In this document: positions 49,986-58,241 of the stretch, in pieces
Layout: the number at the start of each line of letters is the position of its first letter
Numbering within the stretch: position 1 is the stretch's first letter
Origin: an uncultured Candidatus Saccharibacteria bacterium
GTDB taxonomy: Bacteria > Patescibacteriota > Saccharimonadia > Saccharimonadales > Saccharimonadaceae
DNA length: 64,000 bases
Direction: 5' to 3'
Assembly (NCBI GenBank): GCA_947425245.1
Contig: CANDYU010000005.1
Location: forward strand, 1-64,000
Program-made: the position numbers and the translations under genes
The notes under the pieces: generated by a model
Told to the model about the DNA's origin: nothing
Databases searched by the model: none
What the model saw: the letters and a program-made list of their open reading frames with translations, nothing else

Positions 49986-50504
49986 TTAACGCTGATTGCG
50001 AAAATTGGCAATTGCCGCGGCGAGTGCTTCGTGACCTAAGACTGAACAGTGAAACTTATGCTGGGGAAGGCCACCAAGGAACTTGGTAATCTCGACGGGG
50101 CCGACTTGGAGTGCTTCATCCAGGGTTTTACCTTTGACAAGCTCGGAAAGTGCTGAGGTGGAAGCGATAGCGCTAGCACAGCCATAGGTCTTCCATTTAA
50201 CATCCGCAATACGGCCATCCGCAATCTGTAAGAACATTCTCATTTGGTCGCCGCAAACCGGATTACCAACCGTCCCCTCGGCGTCATAAGGATATTTAGA
50301 CTCATCCCCCATAAGGAAATTGCGGGGAGATAAAAAATGCTCTTTGACGATTTCTGAGTATACCCAACTAGGGCCAGAATAGGTGCTAGGTGATGAGTTG
50401 GACGGGGTAGACTGGTTTGAAGCACAACTACTATTGACTTTTTGTGTATTCTGTGCTACAATGAAATTATGGGGTTCATTTGAACGCTTACCTTGGTTTT
50501 TCAT
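49986..50504 (-). CDS. Fe-S cluster scaffold protein (IscU/SUF-U/NifU N-type)
   Basis: Residues 48-172 are an IscU-type scaffold: YSEIVKEHFLSPRN, then NPVCGDQMRM (first Cys with the following Asp), YGCASAIASTSALS (second Cys) and HKFHCSVLGHEAL (third Cys). It assembles iron-sulfur clusters with the NifS-like desulfurase encoded upstream. The first 45 residues (KNQGKRSNEPHNFIVAQ and a Ser/Asn/Thr-rich linker) are extra and are encoded by the complement of a complete family promoter (copy 7). The ATG has AGGAGA upstream and overlaps the end of the desulfurase gene by 17 bp. Confidence 0.92.
   Translation of the reverse strand: MKNQGKRSNEPHNFIVAQNTQKVNSSCASNQSTPSNSSPSTYSGPSWVYSEIVKEHFLSPRNFLMGDESKYPYDAEGTVGNPVCGDQMRMFLQIADGRIADVKWKTYGCASAIASTSALSELVKGKTLDEALQVGPVEITKFLGGLPQHKFHCSVLGHEALAAAIANFRNQR
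50434..50462 (+). promoter_or_regulatory. Family promoter copy 7, antisense inside the scaffold gene
   Basis: TTGACT at 50434-50439, TTTT, a 17-bp spacer ending GTGC, and TACAAT at 50457-50462, on the plus strand. Its transcript would run antisense across the start of the scaffold gene and into the desulfurase gene. Confidence 0.7.
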
Positions 50505-51657
50505 GGGATTCTCCTAATTTTATGGTACTCATACCTTGCAGTCTGGCAATGATTTTTGGTAAAACCGACATAACTCGGTCTATATCAGCAGGGGTAGTTT
50601 CTAGTCCGAACGAGAAGCGAATACTGCTATGGGCGATTTCGGCGTCGTGATGAAGGGCCATGAGGACATGGCTCGGTTCAAGGTCGCCCGAAGCACAGGC
50701 TGAGCCGGTCGAAACGATAACATCGTCAGCATCTAGATAAAGCTGGATTGATTCCCCTTCGGCAGCCCGAAAACTCATGTTTAGGATATTGGGCAAGCAG
50801 CCATGATCAGGACTATTGCAACTGCTGTACGGGATGGTTTGGAGGATGCGGGACTTGAGCTGATCGCGTAGGGTGGCAACTTCGACCCATTTTTTACAGC
50901 TCCAGTTGTCCCAGCACCATTGTGCTGCAGCACCAAAACCAGCAATGGCAGCAGTATTGGTCGTGCCGGCACGGCGAAGATGTTCTTGATGTCCGCCGAT
51001 AATCAATGGCTTGAATGGGACGCCCTGACGGACATAGAGTGCACCGATACCGATTGGTCCACCAATCTTATGGGCAGAAATAGTCAGATAGTCAACACCG
51101 AGAGCCTGAACATCAATCTTAATTTTCCCAAGAGCCTGGGTCGCATCACTATGTAAGTAAACTGGTTTATCGCTAGCTTGAAGAGCACGGGAGAACTCAG
51201 AGACCGGCTGGATAGTGCCGATTTCATTGTTAGCCAGCATAATTGAAAAAAGGTTTACTCCAAGCTGGGAGGCGTGGCTAATCTCGCCCATATCGACTCT
51301 ACCAAATTGATCAACTGGTAGCTCGATAACTTCACTGGCCCTAGCCCTGGACGACTCTAGGACTGACGGGTGTTCGATGCTCGAGACGGCGATTTTTTGG
51401 CCACGGAAAGTTTCAGTGACGGTATTGTTGGATTCGCTGCCACCGGAGGTAAAAATAATTTCCTCCGGGCTGGCATTGATGAGTTTCGCTACGGCAGACC
51501 TAGCGTCTTCGACGATATTTTGAGCGGCGTGGCCGGGCGAGTGAAGCGAGGAGGCGTTGCCAAAGGTACCATCTAATACTTCGAGCATGGCAGTGCGAGC
51601 CACGGGCAATAAGGGCGAGGTGGCGGCATGGTCAAGATAGGTAACTGAAGGTTTCAT
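50488..51657 (-). CDS. Cysteine desulfurase (NifS/IscS family)
   Basis: The 389-residue PLP enzyme starts YLDHAATSPL and has FTSGGSESNN, SSIEHPSVLES, LHSDATQALG, the PLP lysine in SAHKIGGPIGIGAL (about 207), and the catalytic Cys in STGSACASGDLEPSHV (about 325-335). It takes sulfur from cysteine for Fe-S clusters and probably tRNA thiolation. It is in the same operon as the radical-SAM activase NrdG, which needs a 4Fe-4S cluster. Its ATG overlaps the stop of the small ORF upstream (ATGA). Confidence 0.94.
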   Translation of the reverse strand: MKPSVTYLDHAATSPLLPVARTAMLEVLDGTFGNASSLHSPGHAAQNIVEDARSAVAKLINASPEEIIFTSGGSESNNTVTETFRGQKIAVSSIEHPSVLESSRARASEVIELPVDQFGRVDMGEISHASQLGVNLFSIMLANNEIGTIQPVSEFSRALQASDKPVYLHSDATQALGKIKIDVQALGVDYLTISAHKIGGPIGIGALYVRQGVPFKPLIIGGHQEHLRRAGTTNTAAIAGFGAAAQWCWDNWSCKKWVEVATLRDQLKSRILQTIPYSSCNSPDHGCLPNILNMSFRAAEGESIQLYLDADDVIVSTGSACASGDLEPSHVLMALHHDAEIAHSSIRFSFGLETTPADIDRVMSVLPKIIARLQGMSTIKLGESHEKPR

Positions 51658-51764
51658 TGAGCCTCAATCCATTGTTCGAGGCGACTAATCATGGCGGACT
51701 CTGAAAGCTCGGTAACTTGTTTAGGTGCTTTTACGGGATGTGATTTGCATGTCTTAGTATTCAT
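51654..51764 (-). CDS. 36-residue small ORF between folA and nifS
   Basis: The ORF reads MNTKTCKSHPVKAPK, then QVTELSESAMISRLE, then QWIEAQ. Its ATG overlaps the folA stop and its TGA overlaps the nifS ATG, both as ATGA, and AAGGAAG lies before the start. Coupling on both sides strongly suggests that it is translated. The C-terminal half would form one amphipathic helix. No family is recognised. Confidence 0.6.
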   Translation of the reverse strand: MNTKTCKSHPVKAPKQVTELSESAMISRLEQWIEAQ

Positions 51765-52246
51765 GGCTTCCTTTTGGTATATTCTACAATTTGGTATTTA
51801 GTACCGTCCGATTCGCCGGTTCGCAGGACGGTTTTTTGATATTTACTATGATCAAACGAGGGGAAAAAGGTGTCGGCTGGTTTTTTGCCGTCAACCTCGG
51901 TGAGGTAGAGGCGGTCGGCTTGACTCATGAACATCTGATAGAGTGAGGCTCCGCCGATGATGAAGACTTCCGTATCTTGTTGCGAAAGGTAGTTTTCGAG
52001 ATCTGTTTGATTAGTAAAACTGAGGATGTTCTGATCAGTAATAGGCAGACGCGACAGGACAATATTTTGACGCTTGGGAAGCGGCCGGCCAATGCTGCGG
52101 TAAGTGGCTCCTCCCATGACGACTGGGTGTCCCATAGTGGTCTTCCGGAAAAACTGCATGTCTTCGGGAATGTGCCAGAGAAGCTGTCCGGATTTTCCTA
52201 GGCCACCGTCTTTGCTGATACAGGCAATTAGCGTTAGGACTCTCAT
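51761..52246 (-). CDS. folA: Dihydrofolate reductase
   Basis: The 161-residue protein starts RVLTLIACISKDGGLGKSG after Met and has LLWHIPEDMQFFRKTTMGHPVVMGGATYRSIGRPLP in the usual order (shorter parts: WHIPEDMQFF, VVMGGATYRSIGRPLP) and VFIIGGASLYQMFM. The active-site acidic residue is the Glu-Asp pair in WHIPED. It regenerates tetrahydrofolate, which thyA in this window consumes. It is in the nrdDG-nifSU operon and overlaps both neighbours by 4 bp. Confidence 0.95.
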   Translation of the reverse strand: MRVLTLIACISKDGGLGKSGQLLWHIPEDMQFFRKTTMGHPVVMGGATYRSIGRPLPKRQNIVLSRLPITDQNILSFTNQTDLENYLSQQDTEVFIIGGASLYQMFMSQADRLYLTEVDGKKPADTFFPSFDHSKYQKTVLRTGESDGTKYQIVEYTKRKP

Positions 52247-52662
52247 GATTTTTCTCCTTTGATTGAATGTTGCTGTTTATCAAGATGTGCGATCGTCTTC
52301 AGATTAGCACGCAAGAAGTTCGTGAGATCCTCGGGATTATTAGCTTCGGGATGACGCAAGACATGACCAAGCATTTTTTGTAGGGCTAGATCTATTGCAC
52401 TACCTTCGAGTTGCACAACATCACCACGCCTGGTCGTGTTAACTTTACGTACGTCATCACTACTAAGGGCTAGGTCAGACAGTCGGTATGGTCGAGTGGT
52501 AGTAATGTCTTGATAAATTACTTGGCATTGACGGATTTTTGCCGCGGCCGGCGTAGCTAATTCTGGGTTCTGGGCGGCCTTATCGGCAAGTTTTAAAGCA
52601 ATCAACTCTTCAAACAAGCTAGCGTCGATATCCGGATTCTTCTCGATAACTTCGCCTGCCAT
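52243..52662 (-). CDS. Hypothetical protein between nrdG and folA
   Basis: I do not recognise this soluble, mostly helical 139-residue protein. Landmarks are ASLFEELIALKLADKAAQN, a central PYRLSDLALSSDDVRKVN and the C-terminal FLRANLKTIAHLDKQQ. It overlaps nrdG by one base and folA by four, so it is translationally coupled within the deoxynucleotide operon. A role near nucleotide or folate metabolism is inferred from position only. Confidence 0.7.
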   Translation of the reverse strand: MAGEVIEKNPDIDASLFEELIALKLADKAAQNPELATPAAAKIRQCQVIYQDITTTRPYRLSDLALSSDDVRKVNTTRRGDVVQLEGSAIDLALQKMLGHVLRHPEANNPEDLTNFLRANLKTIAHLDKQQHSIKGEKS

Positions 52663-53156
52663 TATTCTTGCCTCAGGATTTTTCCGGTACCTTTTTCAAG
52701 ATACAGGAGTCTTTGATTACGGGAGCCGCGGAATTTCATCGTTAAATCGCGTTCAGCGAGGATAAATGGCCCATCAATTAGAGCGTCGAGACATTTAACA
52801 AATTCCCACTTCGCTCCGCCGATCTCCTTAAGCTGCTCATATGTATAGCCGCTGAAACTCCAGACATTCCAGCCAAGTTTCTGACGGCACCAATCGGCTA
52901 TTTCTTTACAGGCTTCGGGCTGTTCAAAGGGTTCGCCGCCACAAAAGGTGATGCCGGTTTGACCTCTAAACTCTCTGAGCTTCTTTTTAATGTCTTCGAG
53001 ATCAACGAGGAAGCCGCCATCAAAGCTCCAGGTTTCAGGATTTTGGCAACCCGGGCAGTGCCGGGCACACCCTTGCGTCCAGAGGACAGCACGCAGACCA
53101 TCACCATTTACAATGCTGTCGCGTTCGAGTGGCCCGGAGAGTCTAATTTCTGCCAC
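52662..53156 (-). CDS. nrdG: Anaerobic ribonucleotide reductase activating protein
   Basis: The 164-residue radical-SAM protein has the cluster motif C-ARH-C-PG-C in QGCARHCPGCQNPETW (about residues 29-44), FDGG, and TGITFCGGEPFEQPEA. It uses a 4Fe-4S cluster and S-adenosylmethionine to create the glycyl radical on NrdD. It follows nrdD by 3 bp. Confidence 0.95.
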   Translation of the reverse strand: MAEIRLSGPLERDSIVNGDGLRAVLWTQGCARHCPGCQNPETWSFDGGFLVDLEDIKKKLREFRGQTGITFCGGEPFEQPEACKEIADWCRQKLGWNVWSFSGYTYEQLKEIGGAKWEFVKCLDALIDGPFILAERDLTMKFRGSRNQRLLYLEKGTGKILRQE

Positions 53157-53159
53157 GTA

Positions 53160-55514
53160 CTACTTCTTTCCGGTCATGTTTTTAGCTTTTTTCTTAGCGG
53201 TTTCACGCTCTGCTTTTTCTTCCACGCTATAGACGCCAGACTTGTTACAAGCTACACCATGCTTAACACGATCATGCTCCTCGGCTTTCTTGCCATCATT
53301 CCAACGGTCAAGTGTACCAACAAGATAGCCAGTAATACGGCGTAATCGCTCGAACGGAACGTCATCTTCTTCACGACCACAGGCTGGGCAGCGATGTCCG
53401 GAGATAATACCAGAATAGCCACAGACTGGATCACGATCAACAGGATGATTGACGGAGCCATAGCCAATGCCACATTCTTTCATCTTACGGATAACTGCTT
53501 CAAAGGCCTCGATGTTCTGAGTTGGGTCGCCATCAAGCTCGATATAAGTGATGTGACCAGCGTTACAAAGTGCGTGATATGGGGCTTCGATTTCAATCTT
53601 TTCGAAGGCACCGATAGGATAATAAACTGGAACATGAAAACTATTAGTATAGTAGTCGCGGTCGTTAATGTTTTTAATTTCGCCGTATTCTTTACGGTCG
53701 ATTTTAGTGAAGCGACCAGCAAGACCTTCAGCAGGAGTTGCAAGAAGGGTAAAGTTGAGCTTATATTTCTTGCTATATTCATCGCAGCGTTCACGCATAT
53801 GGCTGATAATGTCAAGTCCGAGCTCACGAGAAGTTTCGTCTTCACCATGGTGTTTGCCAGTCATGGCTACGAGACACTCAGCCAAGCCGATAAAACCGAT
53901 GCTGAGAGTACCATGTTTAATAACGTCACGCAAGGTGTCGCTCATTTTTAGCTTTTCACTACCAAACCAGTTCCCTTCGCCCATGAGGAATGGGAAGTTG
54001 CGAACATGTTGATTGGCTTGGAACTCATAACGTTCTAATAGCTCACCAGCAACAAGATCCATTTTTTCGTCTAGGTCTTTGTAAAAGCCAGACCAGTCAG
54101 CCTCTTTACGCTCACCGAGAGCTATGCCGTGTTTAATGCCAAGACGGACTAGATTAATCGTAGTAAAGCTGAGGTTGCCACGACCAGTCGAGATGCCGTC
54201 ACTTTCCGGGAAGATACTACCGAAAACGCGAGTGCGGCAGCCCATGGTGGCAATTTCAGTGCGATAATCGCCTGGCTTGTAGCTCTTGAGGTTAAATGGA
54301 GCATCAATAAAGACGAAATTTGGGAAGAGGCGTTTGGCGGAAACTTCCATGCTGCGTTTAAAGAGGTCATAGTTAGGATCTTCAGGATTGTAGTTAATAC
54401 CCTCTTTTACTTTAAAGATGGAGATTGGGAAGATAGGAGTTTCGCCATGACCAAGTCCGGCATCAGTAGCGTCTAACAAAGCACGAATCACAAGGCGGCC
54501 AGCTGAAGTAGTGTCAGTACCAAAGTTAATACTAGTGAATGGGACCTGTGCACCAGCCCGACTATGCATCGTGTTAAGATTATGGATGAAGCCTTCCATA
54601 GCTTGGTAAGTCTGGCGTTCGGTTTCCTCGTTGGCACTCTCAATGACTTCGGCAGGGATTTTTAATTTCTTGAGTCCGGCTTCGTCGCCGTAAGCTAAAT
54701 CCTCAGGAATCGTCACTTTGAGATTCTTACCCACAAACTTCTCATATTCTTTAATGCTGCGTTTTAAAGCCTTGTGGAAAGTTTTATTAACACCGGGAGC
54801 CATGGCGTAGTCAAAGTTTGGGATACTCTGACCACCATGCTGTTCGTTTTGGTTGGCTTGTAAAATGATCGCTGCGAGCGCACCGTAACTGCCGATACTA
54901 TTCGGCGTACGGAGATGCCCATGTCCAGTATTAAATCCACCATCAGCGAAGAGCCGCAGCGGGTCGGTTTGACAGCAAGTCAGCGTTCCGGTCGCATAGA
55001 AATCAAGGTCGTGGATGTGAATGTCACCGCTATCATGAGCTTTGGCATATTCAGGACGCATAAGAATAGTTTTCGCAAAAATCTTAGCACCTTCAGCACC
55101 GAACTGGAGCATTTTTCCCATTGCGGAGTTACCATCGACATTGGCGTTGCTACGCTTAACATCAGAGTCGTCGGCAGCATCAGCAATCGCGATGGTTTTA
55201 TAAATGCTCATGAGGTTGCTTTTAGCTTCGCGGATGCGATTGCGTTCTTGGCGATAAGTAATGTACTCCTTAGCGGTCTTTTTAAAAGCAGACTCCATCA
55301 GAACTCGCTCGGCAATATCTTGAATCTGCTCCACATTAGGAGTGCGTTGGGTAATTTCTTCTTCAGCACGCTTGAGGACCTTTTCAGAAATTTGTTTCGC
55401 ACGATCGCGTTTAAACTCTTCAGTTACTAGACCGGCCTTGGCGATAGCCTCAGTGATTTTTTCGGGATCAAAATCGACAATTTTGCCGTCTCGTTTAACA
55501 ATTTTTTTGAACAT
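53160..55514 (-). CDS. nrdD: Class III anaerobic ribonucleoside-triphosphate reductase
   Basis: The 784-residue protein begins with an ATP-cone (KKIVKRDGKIVDFDPEKIT, about 1-90). The catalytic barrel follows, with TCCQTDPLRLFADGGFNTG in parts (CCQTDPLRL, FNTGHGHLRTP). A zinc region PVCGYSG and CPACGREED and the glycyl-radical loop RRITGYLVGTLDRWNDGK (Gly of ITGY, near 745) complete it. It reduces ribonucleotides without oxygen. RBS GAGGAGG precedes the ATG. Two NrdR boxes overlap the promoter. The presence of only the oxygen-sensitive class in this window fits an anaerobic life. Confidence 0.96.
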   Translation of the reverse strand: MFKKIVKRDGKIVDFDPEKITEAIAKAGLVTEEFKRDRAKQISEKVLKRAEEEITQRTPNVEQIQDIAERVLMESAFKKTAKEYITYRQERNRIREAKSNLMSIYKTIAIADAADDSDVKRSNANVDGNSAMGKMLQFGAEGAKIFAKTILMRPEYAKAHDSGDIHIHDLDFYATGTLTCCQTDPLRLFADGGFNTGHGHLRTPNSIGSYGALAAIILQANQNEQHGGQSIPNFDYAMAPGVNKTFHKALKRSIKEYEKFVGKNLKVTIPEDLAYGDEAGLKKLKIPAEVIESANEETERQTYQAMEGFIHNLNTMHSRAGAQVPFTSINFGTDTTSAGRLVIRALLDATDAGLGHGETPIFPISIFKVKEGINYNPEDPNYDLFKRSMEVSAKRLFPNFVFIDAPFNLKSYKPGDYRTEIATMGCRTRVFGSIFPESDGISTGRGNLSFTTINLVRLGIKHGIALGERKEADWSGFYKDLDEKMDLVAGELLERYEFQANQHVRNFPFLMGEGNWFGSEKLKMSDTLRDVIKHGTLSIGFIGLAECLVAMTGKHHGEDETSRELGLDIISHMRERCDEYSKKYKLNFTLLATPAEGLAGRFTKIDRKEYGEIKNINDRDYYTNSFHVPVYYPIGAFEKIEIEAPYHALCNAGHITYIELDGDPTQNIEAFEAVIRKMKECGIGYGSVNHPVDRDPVCGYSGIISGHRCPACGREEDDVPFERLRRITGYLVGTLDRWNDGKKAEEHDRVKHGVACNKSGVYSVEEKAERETAKKKAKNMTGKK

Positions 55515-55561
55515 AAAAAATATACCTCCTCTTTGTACCTTTTTGGCATTTTTGTTTTATG

Positions 55562-55577
55562 ACGCTACATATAGTGT
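55562..55577. promoter_or_regulatory. NrdR box 1
   Basis: ACGCTACATATAGTGT resembles the NrdR consensus ACACWATATATWGTGT. It lies just downstream of the expected transcription start of nrdD. Confidence 0.8.
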
Positions 55578-55585
55578 CTAAACTT

Positions 55586-55614
55586 ATTTTAAGACACTAG
55601 ATATAGCGTGTCAA
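55586..55614 (-). promoter_or_regulatory. nrdD operon promoter
   Basis: TTGACA (55609-55614), a 17-bp spacer and TAAAAT (55586-55591) on the minus strand. NrdR box 2 covers the spacer and box 1 the start site, a typical repression layout. Confidence 0.8.
55594..55609. promoter_or_regulatory. NrdR box 2
   Basis: ACACTAGATATAGCGT resembles the NrdR consensus. The two boxes are separated by 16 bp (centres 32 bp apart, three helical turns), the usual tandem arrangement. nrdR itself is not in this window. Confidence 0.8.
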
Positions 55615-55660
55615 TATAAATAGTGTTGTAAAAATCACAACATAAACATAAGAATAATTA

Positions 55661-58195
55661 CTACTTGGAAAGCTTCTTGTAAGTCTCGATAATGGTCAAT
55701 GGTAACACGAAAGCAACCAAAGAAACGATCAATAAAGCAGGGAGCGGGACTGACACGGTATCAACTAGCGGCATAAGCGGCCCGAATAGTGCAGAAACCT
55801 GCAATAAAATCGCTACGATCATAGCATAGTGGAAAATATGGTGGCGAACCTTGAGACGACTAAAGGCAGATTCATAGACGCCACGAGCCGAAAAAGCACC
55901 GCTCCACTGCATCACGACTAAGGCTGTAAAGGCCAGCGTATTGGCTTCGGCGGCAGAATCTAGGACTAGGCGAGCAATGAAATAAGTACCTAAGGTAATC
56001 GTAGTCATAGTGATTGCAATAATAATCATGCGGACTATGAGGCGAGTCGGAAGAATAGCGGCGTCTTTGTGCTCGGGTTTCTCGCGAAGAATCCGCTGTT
56101 CGGCCGGTTCAAGTCCAAGCGGAATGACAAGGAGTGAGTCGGTGACGAGATTTACCCAAAGAATCTGGATTGGAGTAAGCATCTGGTCACCAAGCAACAG
56201 AAGAGCACCAATCATAGTAAGAGCCTCACCGGCATTGGTGGCTAACAGATAACTTAACATCCGGCGAATATTGGCTAAGACGGTGCGACTTTCGTGAATA
56301 GCCTCGGTAATATTCTTAAAATTATTATCAAGCAAGACAATATCGCCAGCATCCTGCACAATACTAGGGCTGTCGCCCATGGCAATACCAACATGAGCAC
56401 CAACCAAAGCTGGCACATCGTTGACGCCGTCGCCAGTCATGGCACAGATTTCACTTTCCTTAATAGCAGCAAGAATGCGAAACTTGTCTTCTGGTGTTAC
56501 CCTAGCAAAGACGGTGGTAGTTTTAACCAGCTCAGAAAGATCCTCATCATTAATATTACCGAGCTTGGAACAATCTAGAACTTCGGAGACGTCTTTAGCT
56601 AGACCAAGCTCGCGTCCGATAGCATAGGCTGTGCCGGCATGGTCACCAGTGACCATTTTGGTTTTAACGCCCATGCGACTATTTTGTTTGATCGCCCGGG
56701 CTGCTTCAGGTCGCAGAGCATCAGCAATCGCGATAAAGCCTTCAAAGCTGAAAGCATCATCTTTAGTAAGACGATAGAGTTCGTTAATTTCGTGATTCAG
56801 CTTACCGCTAGCGATGGCGACGACTTTATAGCCCTTTCCGGCCAATTCGTTCAGCCGACATTCGGCCTCTTCACGAGCCGCTTTCGATAGACGCGAACGA
56901 TTAAGCACGGTTTCTGGTGCACCCTTGATGCTAAGCAATAGTTCATTTTTAGATCCACGATAGAGGTTGCCGGAGAGTTTGAGGCTTTGATCGAAGGCAT
57001 AGGATTTGATTGGTTCAAGGCGAGAAGTGGAGATTTGTTGAGACTGAAGATAGTTCAAGATACAGATATCGAGCGGATCGACCGATGAAGCGTCAGCACT
57101 AGCACTAACCAGGCTGGATTCGGAGAGTGCAGCCTCGGCAAGGTGCTTCATGAAGGTTCTATGAGTTCCGGGAGTCCAAATCTCGCGGAGCTCTAAACGA
57201 TTTTCAGTAAGAGTGCCAGTTTTATCGCTAGCTATTGTGGTGACGATACCAATCGACTCAATCGCCTTAAGCTCTTTAATGAGGGCCTGCTTGCGAGCCA
57301 TGCGTTTAGCACAGAGTGCAAGAATAATCGAAATAGCAATTGGCAGACCTTCTGGCACAGCGGAGACAATCATGGCAAGCGTAAACTTCAAGGCATCGAG
57401 CAAGTTAATTCCGTCAATCAGTTGGACAATGAGGACGAGAGCAGCAAAAATAACAACGACGACAGCGATTTTAATCACAAGGCGATTAATCTTCTCGGCA
57501 ATAGGACTTGATTCTTCGACGGAGGAGGCGAGCGAGGCGATGCGACCATACTCGGTATCATTGCCAGTTTCGGTAACCACAAACTTACCGGTACCAGTTA
57601 AAACAAAAGCCCCAGAGAATACCATGTTACGCTGTTCGTAGACTTTGCGGGGACCGGAAATCGCCCGGGCATCTTTCGCAATGGCGTCAGATTCGCCAGT
57701 CAGCATAGCCTCATCGGAAAGTAGGCCAGATTCATTCACGATGCGACCATCGGCAGGGATACGATCTCCTTCACGCAGAATTACAATATCGCCAGGCACT
57801 AGGTCGGTAGCTTCGATAGATTGCTCATCACCATCGCGGATGACCACTACGGCATGCTCGGTACTACTACTGAGAGCTCGCAAGATGCGATCAGTAGAAA
57901 AACGCTGTACATAATATACAATGGCATCAGCGAGAATAATTACAGCAATTGCAACCGCTTCAATCCAGTCTTGCTGGATAAGCGAGAGAATCAAGGCGAC
58001 CACTAGGATAACCATAAAAACATCGATGAATGGCTCGAGGAGCTTACGCCAGAGCGGGGTTTCTTTTACCTTGAGCTGATTTTTACCATAAATGGCTTGG
58101 CGTTTTATCACTTCTTTGTTACTTAGACCACGGTCGGCCGTAACGGCAAAATGAGATAGAACATCTTTAACTGTCTGATTATAAAAATTAGCCAT
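55661..58195 (-). CDS. Ca2+-transporting P-type ATPase
   Basis: The 844-residue P2-type ATPase has the actuator TGES (about 167), the phosphorylation motif DKTGTLT (about 324), a hinge MTGDGVNDVPALVGA, and about ten membrane helices. Ca2+-site residues of the SERCA class are present: PEGLP in helix 4 (about 281), NAGE in helix 5, and WVNLVTDSLL in helix 6 with Asn and Asp. It probably exports Ca2+ (Mn2+ is possible). A TATACT -10 ends 6 bp before the ATG, so the mRNA is probably leaderless. Confidence 0.93.
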   Translation of the reverse strand: MANFYNQTVKDVLSHFAVTADRGLSNKEVIKRQAIYGKNQLKVKETPLWRKLLEPFIDVFMVILVVALILSLIQQDWIEAVAIAVIILADAIVYYVQRFSTDRILRALSSSTEHAVVVIRDGDEQSIEATDLVPGDIVILREGDRIPADGRIVNESGLLSDEAMLTGESDAIAKDARAISGPRKVYEQRNMVFSGAFVLTGTGKFVVTETGNDTEYGRIASLASSVEESSPIAEKINRLVIKIAVVVVIFAALVLIVQLIDGINLLDALKFTLAMIVSAVPEGLPIAISIILALCAKRMARKQALIKELKAIESIGIVTTIASDKTGTLTENRLELREIWTPGTHRTFMKHLAEAALSESSLVSASADASSVDPLDICILNYLQSQQISTSRLEPIKSYAFDQSLKLSGNLYRGSKNELLLSIKGAPETVLNRSRLSKAAREEAECRLNELAGKGYKVVAIASGKLNHEINELYRLTKDDAFSFEGFIAIADALRPEAARAIKQNSRMGVKTKMVTGDHAGTAYAIGRELGLAKDVSEVLDCSKLGNINDEDLSELVKTTTVFARVTPEDKFRILAAIKESEICAMTGDGVNDVPALVGAHVGIAMGDSPSIVQDAGDIVLLDNNFKNITEAIHESRTVLANIRRMLSYLLATNAGEALTMIGALLLLGDQMLTPIQILWVNLVTDSLLVIPLGLEPAEQRILREKPEHKDAAILPTRLIVRMIIIAITMTTITLGTYFIARLVLDSAAEANTLAFTALVVMQWSGAFSARGVYESAFSRLKVRHHIFHYAMIVAILLQVSALFGPLMPLVDTVSVPLPALLIVSLVAFVLPLTIIETYKKLSK

Positions 58196-58201
58196 GAGGT
58201 T

Positions 58202-58230
58202 AGTATAAAGGTATTGCTAGTTTTTGTCTA
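58202..58230 (-). promoter_or_regulatory. P-type ATPase promoter, leaderless
   Basis: TAGACA (58225-58230), a 17-bp spacer and TATACT (58202-58207) on the minus strand, with 6 bp from the -10 to the ATG at 58195. Confidence 0.75.
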
Positions 58231-58241
58231 CCGACCGTACG

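Noticed and set aside
55619-55645. A third NrdR box or a terminator of the P-type ATPase gene
   Set aside because: The TGTTGT/ACAACA hairpin does not fit the NrdR consensus and its T-run is weak, so neither call is supported.
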